Below, piece by piece: positions 10,834-21,700 of a stretch of 64,000 nucleotides of DNA. Location of the stretch: assembly GCA_028673005.1 (NCBI GenBank), contig CM054117.1:32336561-32400560 (forward strand), in the 5' to 3' direction. A program made the translations under genes and the position numbers. The notes under the pieces were generated by a model that was not told the origin of the DNA, did no database searches, and saw nothing but the letters and a program-made list of their open reading frames with translations. How positions within the stretch are numbered: position 1 is the stretch's first letter; each line of letters begins with the position of its first letter. This DNA is from Tanypteryx hageni. Lineage: Eukaryota; Arthropoda; Insecta; Odonata; Petaluridae.

Positions 10834-12071
10834 CAAGTATATTTGTATCCATTCACGCATATTGAGAGGGCTGTGAAATTGAATATGTAATGGTGTCCCA
10901 AAAATAAAATAAATTATCACGTTCTCTATTAAATCTCGATAGAATTTTTCTTGTACTTAAGACGAGTTTTCAGGAACTCCACCAAAATTCGTCGAAAGCA
11001 TACTAAAGCGACAAAGATTCATTATATCATAACGTAATTTATTATTTTTTATATTGTTAGATATACCAAAATTCAATTCAACTATATGCTCTAAAATTTT
11101 CACTTTAAATAAAAAATAAGCAACTCTTCAAGCATAAATAGGGTAAAAAATCCAGAGTTTAAAATATACTTATCCTAGGCGTAGGCAACAGTTCGTAACA
11201 AAATACCATCCTACGGGTGCGTGCTTTCGTGCATGGTTACATTCAAGAAGCAAATGACTTAAGAATGTACCTTTTGAAGATTATATCCAGTTTCTTTCCC
11301 TCCATTAAAAGAACATGCAAACTAAGTATTTCTGTAGAGATTCTAGTCGGAACATCGCTATTAGTAGCAACTATTATACAAGTGGTGGTGATTGCTCTCT
11401 TTTTGGTTTTCCATTTATCCACACAAACACCTCATGACTGCTGCTACCTTGCGACCGAAATATGTGACATTTTCTATAGAATCATTTTTTACGTCAGCCT
11501 TTTAGTCTTAAATTACTTATCTCTTTGGATTCCTGTGGATTAATGGTGAAACCAATGCTTTTTGCGAGGTTTTCATCTCAAATATATCTGAATTTATTTA
11601 CTGGCTACATCTAGTTTCTGGCCATAGAATTTTTAATCATATTTTATTTCCTAACCCGTCAAAGGCAATTTCTGTTTTAGTTTATCCAAAACTAATTGGA
11701 GCTCAAAGGGTTATCTTAGATGTATTTTCCCGTATTCATTTCTTCGACGTTTTCAGAAAATATTATAATTGCTTTCAAAACAACATTCATTAACACTGAT
11801 AATGCCAAAATTTGAACGAATATTTCTTATGTTAATCATAGATCTTTCCGCGCTTCACTTGTTTCTCGGTCGTCTTCTTAATACTTTCCGTTCAAACCTT
11901 GCAGTTGACTCCCAGTCACTGTTGAAACAGGTTTTGCCCCTGACGATGCCCACCTTGTGGGCGAATTGCATTGGGTGTTGTAACCCTCTAATTGTTTGGC
12001 TATAGGAGTATTTCACTTTTAATAATCTAAGCCAAAGTTATTGAGCTACCAACGATATAGATATTAAAGAA
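10834..12071. other. Unassigned AT-rich DNA with a hydrophobic open frame
   Basis: The plus-strand frame 11217-11543 (108 codons) encodes a stretch with two long hydrophobic segments that could pass for membrane helices. AT-rich DNA often gives this by chance, and I see no family motif. Around 11945-11965 there is a short hairpin, GCCCAC facing GTGGGC. No gene is called. Confidence 0.45.
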
Positions 12072-12720
12072 AAAATCTGATGTGGCCACCACATGATTTT
12101 CTCCATACCTGAAATATTTCTAAAAATTCTAAATAGGCTAAATGATAATGAATATTTTAAGGAACGGCGAACTGCCTTCTGATATTAGATGTAGCTAGGA
12201 ATCTCCAACAATTAAGAAAATAAAAAGAAGCGCTACTAAGACGTAACTAAGCATCAGTTGTTAACAATAGTCGCCGGTAGATGGTGGCAGCTAAAAAATT
12301 AGCTTTTAAAATATCTCTAAAACAATGCATTATATGGGGAAATGTTTCAAACAAAGGTTGTAGAAAATTAAATTTCCTATAAAATTTATTCCAATATTTT
12401 TTACATTAATCAAATATTAAAACAAATAATTCAAAAAAATGGATGTGGCAAGAGTAAACACCCACTTTCGGTTAACCAAAAACTAATCAGTTCTTGTGAC
12501 TGTCATAAAAATGTAAAATATAAAATTTCGCGTTGACCTGATTAATAGTTTTTGAGTTAGAGCACCCACAAAAAACTCACATACACACACACAAGCATCA
12601 TCGAGAAAATGGTCAAAACGTGTTCAGGGGACCTCAAAACGTGTATTTCCGTTGAAATCTCGAAATCGATTTTTTTCATGAAAACAATACTTTTCCCCTA
12701 TACTACGTATGGAGAAAGTA
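12072..12720 (-). repeat. ACTTTCTCC-family repeat, copy 1
   Basis: One of five long copies, plus one partial, of a roughly 650-bp repeat. In its own orientation it runs from ACTTTCTCCATACGTAGTAT to GTATGGAGAAAATCATGTGG, so it has about 12-13 bp inverted ends (ACTTTCTCCATAC). One end carries an extra hairpin, ATGTGG facing CCACAT. Shared internal landmarks are a block reading GAGGTCCCCTGAACACG, GGTGCTCTAACTCAAAAAC, GTCAACGCGAAATTTTATA and TTAATTGTTGGAG. It lacks a lasting reading frame. The likeliest nature is a non-autonomous DNA transposon; the superfamily is unknown and no firm TSD was found. Confidence 0.75.
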
Positions 12721-13176
12721 AAAATTATAGCCACTGCACATCAAACACCCACGCACACACCTAAGTATACACATTTGTATTGAAAGACCGTCTTCCATGT
12801 TGTTTCGTGACTTGCATGACGCAATTTTCGTCACCTCCAAGAAAAAAAATCCAGAAAGATAAGACCAAAACCGTTAGTTGTTTCAACCGAAACCTTGCCA
12901 GATGCCATTAGAACAGCTTATAGATCAAGTTTTCGGCTTACCTAGCCGTCCTGGATCTCAGGTTTGTCGCCCAAACACATTTGTCACGCAGCATACAAAT
13001 TCTACGACGTCGAGACCGTTAGATAATTTTACGTCCTGGCACTAACACAATACGAATGTATCTACAGTAGTTTGGCTCAATCAATCTTCTTGGATCGACC
13101 GATTGCGTCATTACGGCTTTTTCCCGCACACTTTCAGCAAAATCCGTGCGCATAAACAAAAAATAGGAATAAATAT
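12721..13176. other. Unassigned spacer between two ACTTTCTCC copies
   Basis: About 450 bp with no gene seen. The two flanking copies share orientation. Confidence 0.5.
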
Positions 13177-13876
13177 AAAAATCTGATGTGACCACCACAT
13201 GACTTTCTCCATATCTGTAATATTTCTAAAAATTCCAAACAGGTTAAATAATAATAAATATTTTAAGAAACCGAGAAAATTTTAGACTTGACAAAGAAGA
13301 GAAATAAACTTAAACCACAGCCTTCTGATATTCGATATAGCCACAAAGCTTCAACAATTATGAAAAGAAAAAAGAGCGTTACCAAGACATAACTAAGCGT
13401 CAATTGTTAACAATAGTCGTCGGGAGGTGGTGTGGTTGTGGCAGCTAAAAATATAAGATATCTCTTAAACAATGCATTATATGGGAAAATGTTTCAAACA
13501 AAGGTTGCAGAAAATTAAATTTCCTACATCGTTTATTCCAATACATTTTTACATTTATCAAATATTAAAGCAAATATATCAAAATAACGGATAAGTGACA
13601 AGACTAAACACCCACTTCTGGTTGACCTATTTTTACCAAAAACAAATCAGTTCCTCTGACTTTTATAAAAACGTTACATATAAAATTTCGCGTTGACCTG
13701 ATTAATAGTTTTTGAGTTAGAGCACCCACAACAAAGGTATCACACACACACATCGAGAAAATGGTTAAAACTTGTTCAGGGGACCTCAAAACGTGTATTT
13801 CCGTTGAAATCTCGAAGTCGATTTTTTTCATGAATACAGCAATACTTTCCCCTATACTACGTATATGGAAAAATTA
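13177..13876 (-). repeat. ACTTTCTCC-family repeat, copy 2
   Basis: Same structure and orientation as copy 1, with the AATCTGATGTG hairpin end at 13180-13205 and the CTATACTACGTATATGG end near 13851-13868. It carries a 75-codon frame (13604-13831, minus) that contains the block VGALTQKLLIRSTRNF. Similar blocks can be read in other copies because the DNA is conserved, but the frames break elsewhere, so I do not call a gene. Confidence 0.75.
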
Positions 13877-14212
13877 AAAATACCTAACCATAAATTGTTG
13901 CTATAAACCCCGCGCTCTGGTATCACTGCGAAGAAAGTTTAATTTGGCCGATTTTCCTCCGGCGCCGCACACATCTAGGCATGTAATAGTTCGAAAGTGA
14001 TTTTCTACATAACTCCTTAAGAGCAAAGTAAGGTGAAGGTTAAGATATTTTTGAGAAAGAAATCGATTCTCCACACGAGTACAAATTTCTCATTTTACTT
14101 TTTATTGGCTTGTATTAACCACTTGGAGCAGGCCGCATTGGTGGTGGCAAGTCATTCAGCGGTCCGCATTCGATGTTGTCAACGCTTCGGTTGGCCGCAT
14201 TAGGGTCTAAAT

Positions 14213-14280
14213 CAGGGCTCTTCAACCTTGTTTGCTAACATACCCCTTAACGCATTTTTTAATGGCCTCCTACAACTTAG
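14213..14280. mobile_element. Possible terminus of another hAT-like element
   Basis: CAGGGCTCTTCAACCTTGTT begins exactly where the family A element is broken, followed by CATACCCCTTAACGC. A possible partner, GTATCCCTAGGGGTGCGCG, lies at 15190-15208, just before the family A right half resumes. This would make a three-level nest: family A, then this element, then the LINE fragment. It is an inference from position and weak similarity. Confidence 0.4.
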
Positions 14281-14960
14281 TAATTTCTGGAGAATATCTC
14301 GTTGGATGTTAATTATTCGTTGGACGGAGTAGAGATTCCAGTTTCAGACTCGGTTAAATATCTAGGAGTCACGATCCATAATGATCTCTCGTGGAACATC
14401 CACTTTCGCTGATTGATAGTTGTCGCTAACAAAAAGCTGGACTTTATAGGAAGAATAGTTCGATGTAACTCCGAAAATGTGAAAGAATTATGTTATTTAT
14501 TCTTGGTTCGACCGCAGGTCGAATATGCGTCAGCTGTGTGGGATCCTTACGAAAAGGGACTCACTAACGAGATAGAAAAGGTTCAGTGCAGAGCAGCTAG
14601 ATTTGTAAAGAGAAATTATGATAGAAAACAAAGCGTAACATCATTAATAGAAAGTCTGAAATGGACTTCGTTAGAGAAACGTAGGCTGCAGGCTAGATTT
14701 AAACTGCTGGAAACGTTTATGTCGGGACTAGCGAATGAGATATTAGGTCTTATCAGAAGCCCGTACTAGTATGTTGGAAGGCAGGACAGCGAGGATAAGA
14801 TTCGCGAGATCGATTGTAGAACTGAGCGATATAGATGATCGTTTTTCCCTAGGATGATAAGAGAACATAATAGGAAAAAGTAACGTAGGAAAACTAGGGA
14901 CCTTTGGTGCACTGCACCCCCTGCCATCCACCGGAACGTTGACTTGCAGAGTATCAGGTA
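14281..14960 (+). pseudogene. LINE RT C-terminal fragment, copy 2
   Basis: This is the same family as 3032-4483, 5'-truncated within the WRTKS region after the RT palm. It reads YSLDGVEIPVSDSVKYLGV, then a TGA at the place where copy 1 has CGA (Arg in HIRRLIG). It then continues with NKKLDFIGRIV, VRPQVEYASAVWDPYEKG and VQCRAARFVKRNY, to a TAG near 14767. Beyond that, frames are broken, but homology continues through GGTGCACTGCACCCCCTGCC to about 14960. It lacks the GTAGAT tail. It inserted in, or together with, DNA interrupting a hAT element. Confidence 0.85.
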
Positions 14961-15395
14961 TATATAGTACATTTTAAAGTGATGATGAAATGAATAGCAC
15001 TTGTATTAAGAAAGACAACTCAAGTTTACGATAAAATTCACAGTTTTGGCTCGTTTTACTGTTTTATAACGATATTTTTGGCCGTAACCATGGTCGTAAC
15101 TTTTGATGCCGAAGTTACGCATGAAAGACGAAATAAGAAGAAAAATTATAATCTTTAACTCTTTCGCGTATCTCGTCAAAACTCTTGATGTATCCCTAGG
15201 GGTGCGCGTAAAGTGAAAATAGAGTTCAAATTAGGCTTTTAGGGTTAATACTTAAAAATTAAACGTTTTATCACCATAATTCGAATATTATTAAAACTAC
15301 ATATTCGCTTGTAAAATTTTACGGATCACTTTCTCATCATAGCTTCGCGGGCCGCATGAATCGCCCTCGGGGGCCGCATGCGGCCGTAGGTCGCT

Positions 15396-17391
15396 CAAAT
15401 CTTTTTCAGTCCGAAGCATAAAATTTGTTCCAATCGAATAATATAATATTCTTTGTAAAAGGAATGGCCAACACAGTTTCTCGAATCATCAAGTGTCGCT
15501 CGGATGTGCATTTAGAGGTCGTCCGATGGTTGCTCCCGAGTCGCGCGCTGCAAGGTCGATCCTTACGTGAGGGAAAGGGGAGATTTTTAACGTCCTGTCG
15601 CAAGGCGCGGAGAGAGATCGAGGAGGAAACGGAGAAACCTAACAAGCAAGCGAGAGAGAGAGAGAGACTCTCCGCCGCGGAGCTTCGGCCATTGTCGAGT
15701 GAGAAAAAAGACAGAGAGCGCGAAAAAAATGAAGAGCGCCTGCAATTTCTTCCCCCTCGCCTTCTCTCTCGTTTAACTCCCTCTCTCCGCCTCCTATTAA
15801 CGAGCGAGCCGCTAGTAGCCACTGTCATTAATCAATTCCCGATGCGATCCCCTCTTTTTCTTCCTCTTAGATTGGCTGGAGTGAAGGTGAGGGTGCGTTC
15901 CGATACCGTTGTAGGAGAAAAAGTAGGAAAAAATGCGACGAAAGATTTTTTTTACAAACAGGAACCGAAGAATGAGTGCCGGAGAAACGATGCAATGCGA
16001 TAATTATCCTAACTATCGTGTTAGTTTTTTGCTCTATAAGACAAATAATTCCAGCTTGAAACTTTTAAAAATTTTGTAAAGATAAGTTTGCGGTTAAAAG
16101 CGAGATTCTGGCGCTCTTCACGCGGTGCAAAGATATGAAGCATGTCAGTTTGTCTCGTCTGTCAACATCTGCCAGGTTTTAGTTTAGCGCTATATTGGCT
16201 TACGCAAAGTATGTTGTACAATCAAACGATTGAGCTCGATACACCATGAGCAAGAAATTGGTGCACCATATCCGATTTTTAAATATATGTGATATAATAA
16301 TATTCTTTCCGAACCAAATGGACAGAGACGATTTTTTACCACAGGTGAATTTTGAAATTTAGTATTAACAATTCCCCATTCATTAGTGCACCTTGCAAGG
16401 TTCTCTTCTACAATTAACTCTTCTTTCCGCTTTGAGGTTAATTGAATATTGTTATGTTTCAAGTAGTTTTGTTGTTGATATATTTCAATTCGTATTGCGC
16501 TTCTACTTACCGCATCTTAATAACTTTGTTTGACTGTCCAAATTAAATGTACCGAGTGCTTTCCTGGGATCAATTTTATAAAAATAAATAAATTAGTAGT
16601 TGTAATAAACATAGGTTAAGTACTTTTTAAAAATAGTCGCGTACATATTAAAATCAGTTAGAAGTTGCAGTAGGATTTTGCAATTCAGTGGCATTTATCT
16701 AATTAATTATATTTTCAAATTCATGCAGTTCTTTCTTTCAGGCCGTTTCGTGGATCATTTCGGTTACTTGACCTAATGGAATCCAATTGCTGGTTTCTTG
16801 AACATTTCGCTCAGAAATTCGTGAATTTAATTCATGAACTCGATAGCGCCAATTTTGAGTGAACTTGGAAGCAAAACCAAATCAGATGCAATCATCGAAT
16901 TGGTCAAACGGCAAAAGGTGACATATCATGCGATATGAGCGTAAACACAGCCGAACTATTTTATCAATTCAGTATCCTGATCCTGTCTAACCTCGCATAC
17001 GCAAGTCCGTAAATAATTAAATGACGAACGAGGCCTAAATTTCAGTGAATGAGATAATAATTTTGATTAATTGTTAAAATTATCAGTTTATAAAAAATGA
17101 CGGCTATATCGCCGGTTTACACCGTTGTTGTCGTAACTTCGGTTATTCCCGGAGACCGGTTTCGATTTTATTTTCAGGGTCTCCGGCTTCCGGCATTCGT
17201 ATTTTCAGTTCCACCGCGTCAGACGAAGAAAAAATAAAAAGCGCGGGAAGAATTGTGGAGTAAATTTCTTGGGGCACTTTTTTTTAACCAGTATCTTTCC
17301 ATCGGAGTAAAGAATCGCAGATGCGATTTGTTGTTAGTTGCCTAAATTTGTAGCAGTAGGAATTTTTACCGATTTTTTCCGACTTCTCCCC
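15396..17391. other. Unassigned DNA with a purine-rich, CpG-rich patch
   Basis: No gene recognised. About 15540-15800 is purine-rich and CpG-containing, with overlapping open frames on both strands (15406-16003) that are rich in R, E and S and match nothing known. 16190-16462 (minus) is an unrecognised 90-codon frame. The rest is AT-rich. Confidence 0.5.
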
Positions 17392-17482
17392 AGCATATTG
17401 TATATTGTATATTATATATTATGTATTATGTATTATGTATTATGTATTATATATTATATATTATATATTATATATTATATAT
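17392..17482. repeat. 7-bp minisatellite, TATTATG/TATTATA
   Basis: About twelve head-to-tail units. The middle ones are TATTATG variants and the later ones TATTATA, which suggests separate expansions of two sub-units. Confidence 0.85.
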
Positions 17483-18036
17483 CTACCAAGTTTATACTAC
17501 ACGTAGCTCTAATGTAGAATTATCTCTCCTGGAATATTGGCATCATAACTTACGTGATTCTTGAGTAATTTTGTGCACGGGCAGATGATCCGAATACATA
17601 AGCGATTCTTTTAGAAAAAAACCTCAACAAAGAGCGAACGCAAACAAAAGAAATGATTTTCCTACGCTCTCGAAAACGATTTTCTAACGCGTTTCCTCCT
17701 ACGTTCCGCGCATGTTTATACATCTCATCCAGGCCTAGAAAAAGTCGTTGACCTGACGGATGCCCGCCGAAACGAATCAGTATATCCGTCGCGTTCGCCG
17801 CCTGTCGGTACATACACGCACACTCATTCGTAACGCTGCCGTTTATTCATCGCTCTGGTTTCATTGTTTGCGGCGCGCGCAAGAGGGAGTCCATCTCGTG
17901 AGCAGAGAAGGGACGAGCCTAGAATACAGCCCGGCACAAAAGATAGAGGAATATCTCGGGAAACAGAGAGGAAAAAGAATGACGCTGGAAAGGAAAAGTC
18001 GGACAAGTGTCGTACAACGGAGTATTTGAAACCAAA
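17483..18036. other. Unassigned CpG-containing DNA
   Basis: Between 17640 and 18010 CpG is frequent, and frames overlap on both strands (17550-17813 minus; 17760-18029 plus; 17824-18118 minus). None resembles a known protein. It could include an unrecognised exon or regulatory DNA, but nothing shows this directly. Confidence 0.45.
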
Positions 18037-18044
18037 TTATATAG

Positions 18045-18333
18045 CAGAAATGGCGAAACTTATTGCCCTCGGAGCCGCATGCGATAATGTTCAGAAGTTC
18101 GAGAGCCGCATGACACATTCGGTGCTGATAAATTTACTAACGGCAAAACAACCTGTATCTGAAGCAATTGAGATATAATCCCTCCCTTAGGCATCCCCAA
18201 CACGTCTCAAGACACATGGTGTCATAGCGTTCTGTAGTTAAAAGCGTTGACACGCCTCTGTAGATTTTAAAGAGCTGCATATTAAGTTAAAAGAGCCGAA
18301 TGCGGTTCGCTAGCCGCGATTTGGCCACCCCTG
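18045..18333. mobile_element. hAT-type MITE, family B (289 bp)
   Basis: The left end is CAGAAATGGCGAAACTTATT and the reverse complement of the right end is CAGGGGTGGCCAAATCGCGG. The 8-mers TTATATAG (18037-18044) and CTATATAG (18334-18341) flank it, 7 of 8 identical. Both arms are rich in GAGCCGCAT-type blocks. Its right half matches the fragment at 38175-38300. No coding capacity; frames running across it are chance. Confidence 0.8.
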
Positions 18334-18631
18334 CTATATAGTATACGTAACTATTTAGTTTGAACGGACATACCCTGTAAAACAGCGAAACATCACGCCC
18401 CGATTATGCCTCTCTGTTTAATAAAAACATATTCCCCTTAAGTTGGTACTTCAATAAACGCATTTACGCATCGTTAGTAAATCTCGTGTATGTCGTTTGC
18501 CATGAAGATTATTTTCGTGGACAACAATTTTTAAACCATGCAAGAAATTTATGGAATGAAGTGATCTTTAGATCCTATGCAGACAGGCGTAAGCTGTAAA
18601 GTTGGGAATGTTTCTGAAGCGAGAAAAAAAT

Positions 18632-18701
18632 TCCATGACAGCGAATCGAACCCGGGTATTCCACTTGTCTGGCGGATATTCTACCACCGAACTATCGCGG
18701 C
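18632..18701 (-). tRNA. tRNA-Gly-like pseudogene with downstream T-run
   Basis: A degenerate cloverleaf can be drawn. The acceptor is GCCGCGA against TCATGGA, with 5 of 7 pairs. The D stem is GTTC against GAAT with loop GGTGGTA. The anticodon stem is TCCGC against GTGGA, all five paired including one wobble. The T loop is TTCGATT, but its stem pairs only 3 of 5. The D-arm GTTCGGTGGTAGAAT resembles tRNA-Gly most. The anticodon loop CAGACAA lacks the invariant U33 and no longer reads as glycine. A seven-T run follows one base after the 3' end (18624-18630), as for RNA polymerase III termination. It is probably a dead tRNA or tRNA-derived insertion. Confidence 0.6.
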
Positions 18702-21700
18702 AGATTAATTCTCCCATTTCTGAACCCTTTCAAAAATATTTCCACGAAAGAAATGTTTACAAGTTCAGAGCGAATTACGACTTTTTTGTTTCATTTTCTT
18801 GCGAATGGATACTCTTTCAATAAAAATGCATTAGGCCAAAAATATCTTATTTAAATAGTTGTTGAAATTTTGTTTGAAGATTTTTTGGTATGACTAATAT
18901 TGTACGATATATAAAATTCATTTTTTACTTCCAGTAAAGTGACGCCCTTGATTGGGTTATGTGAACAATTTATGCCATTCTCTTATTGGCTTTGCTCGAA
19001 AGTCCTTAATACCAAAATTTATGGAAAATCGTTCGGCAGAAGCCGAGATCGAACATACCTACGGACGGCCGGACGGACAGACCGGAGCTAATAGGTGCTC
19101 ACGCTGTATGCGAAACGCTCCTAAAAACGGGAGGGGGGAAAGAACTGGAGGTTAGACGGAAGACGGGAAAGATGAGGGGTTAATGGAAGAGATCAATAGA
19201 GAGATCGTGAAAGCGTCCATCGGGCATTTAGAAGCGGCGTGTGGGGTCTCGCCGCCGCCCCCTCTTCCTCCCCTCTTCCCCCCCTCTCCTCCCCTCTCCC
19301 CCTCCTCTCCCCTCTCCCCCTCCCCACCCTCCCCTTCCTCCCCTCGAGGGCACGCCCGAGAAGCTCCCAATCCACGCCGTTTCCCCGAGTAATTTATATC
19401 GGCGAGGAAAGGGGGATACGGTCACGGAAAAATCACCGCGCCTTTATTATTCGGGAAAAAGATCCGCGACTAATCTCCTAGAGTGAATCAAGGGGCCGAA
19501 AGAAGCGCTCGGATTGGTGGATCTTATACGCGCCGAATGTATTAATGCGCGGCGTGTGGATGGATTTCACGCGCTCTCAAAATTATATGTAGGCATCGGA
19601 AGGCGTCCAGATGCCCGCAACATTAGTTTTCTTTTATTCTCTCAATGCAGACGAGAAATCAATTTTCGTTATTTGTAACCATTGATTAATCGCCAAACAT
19701 TTATTTATTTTTGTATTCTCATACATCTATGTATAGCAGTTTGAGTGAAAAAATGTGAAATTTTGAATGGATACATAAACTGTAATGAAAACGTACGTCG
19801 TAAAATTAAAATCTGTTAAGTCCATGGTGTTCTTTCCAAGAGTGAATCAACAGGTTGCTATTACTAAATGCTAAATTAATTTGCATTGATTTTTCCTGGA
19901 GAAGTTTTCGATGGAATACTTTTGTGGAAATATTCGTCTTACGCTTTTTTGCTTCAGGAGAGGGAGAAAGGGAGAGAGAGAGTAATCCTGTGTACCATGT
20001 AATGAGTGTGAAATGTGATGCTGGAGTGATTTTTATGACTAGTAAAATTTCAATGCATTTGCACGTGCTTATTGGGTTAACCAGCTGTATATATGAAGAT
20101 GTTCGTTCACCGTTGAAGCATTGGACAATACACATTTTAAAATAATAATTTTTGGAATTATCAAATCCTAATTTTATATAATTTATTTTAAAAATTGATT
20201 TATATAAAGCGTCTACAAGAAATGTCGACTTCTTTCCAAAATGTAAATAAATACAATGCCAGTCCATAAAGTTTTCTTTCCCTTCCTCGCGACGCGAGAG
20301 CAAACGGAGAAAAAATAATGGCTGGATGGTGCGCAAAAGTAAAGATCAAGAGCGAATTGGCGATGCACAGAAATGCACGAGGGATTTGGGAGAAGTAAAA
20401 GAGAGGAAGGGAAAAATTAAAAATAAAACAGAACTCGATATGACGTCACGCGCTAGGCTCGCGAATGTGTGCGCACGCGTGTGTTAATCGCAACGAGAAA
20501 GGTATTGTAAGGCGACCTTGCCGAAATTTCAAGTGTTACTAATGGTTTAAGGGAAGATTAATAGGTCGCTACGGGTAAAAAACAGTCGATCACGGGAGAA
20601 AAGGTTATGACTCAAAAGGTTGGAGGGGAGTGAGAGGGAGAGGAGGGAGGAAAATGGAGAATAGAATGAAAAAAGCAAGCAGGAGAAACAAAGAAATCGC
20701 GGATTGAAAAGGAAACTCCCAACTGCACTTAAAATGCAAATTGTTTTAAAAACAGCCGCGGCCCGCACCCGCTGAGAGAGAATGCCTTTCGATTATTAAA
20801 AAGCGCGAGGGTTTATAAGACTGGAAGAGCGTGGACGAAAAGGAGAAGCCAAAGATCTTAGATAGGAAAGAGGAAGAAGGAGGAGGATAAAATAATCGTG
20901 TCCGCGGTTTATTTCGTTTGCGTTTATCACCGTCGCGAATCCCGTCTTTTTTCTTTTTGTTCTCCGTTTCTGAGGTTTGTAAAAATTTTTATGAGCGCAT
21001 AAATCTATATCGGGACGGTGATCTGGTCGTGATTAATGGAAGTGAATGGACTTATACGTCATAAAAAGCCGGCGTGACAAAAGGCCGCTGAAACCGAGGA
21101 CCACGCTGTGTGACGTAGCTCGTGGGGAAGGAGAAGAGAAAGAAAAGGAGAGAGACGATTTCGTTCTCATCCATACATATCCTTTCGTTTCAGGACCAGA
21201 ACGCTTTTTATTTTTTCCACTTCTAGTCAATTTTGTTCTACGTACTCTCCTGAGAGAACGAAAGCAGCCTTATATGTTATGGAAGAATCAGAGGAATGAT
21301 TCGTCTAACTTTTTGGTCCGTTTTTGTCCAATGACGTAAGGACGCTAATTGTAGTCCCCCCCCAGAAGATTAAAATCGCCGATTTGTGACATGATACTAA
21401 GGTCAATTATGCAATCGCATTCTAACAGGAGCTGATGAAATTATGGTGGAACGGTTCTAGGGTGTCTAGAGGCTGCGTTCTGCGACACGCAAGAGAGAAA
21501 TCTAAACTGGCCTCGGGGGTAGTGGGAGGAGGGGGATTGGGTCAGAAATCCCCACCGACGTTAAATTTTAATTTTATTGGCAAATCTGCTTCGAACGTCG
21601 GAAAATCGAATGCAACCGCAAATTAGAGATGAAAGTGGAATAATTAGAAGGCAATAAAACTCGAATCCTTGAATTTATTCAGCATGATAGAGCAGAAAAT

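Larger units (their letters stand above)
14117..15395. mobile_element. hAT-type MITE, family A, interrupted
   Basis: The left part (about 14117-14212) and right part (about 15205-15395) match the two halves of the 10508-10825 element. Shared pieces are GGCCGCATTGG, GTTGTCAACGC and, on the right, TTAGGGTTA, CATAGCTTCGCGGG and GGGGGCCGCATGCGGCC. Between them lie about 990 bp with a LINE fragment and another repeat end. The outer ends are degraded and I found no TSD. Confidence 0.65.

Noticed and set aside
11217..11543. Possible membrane protein or chemoreceptor exon (two hydrophobic segments)
   Set aside because: AT-rich DNA readily gives hydrophobic codons; no receptor motif or splice structure could be recognised.
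13604..13831. 75-codon frame in the ACTTTCTCC family, partly readable in other copies
   Set aside because: The frame is broken in the 12-, 42.7- and 57-kb copies soon after the shared block; DNA-level conservation of the repeat explains the similarity.
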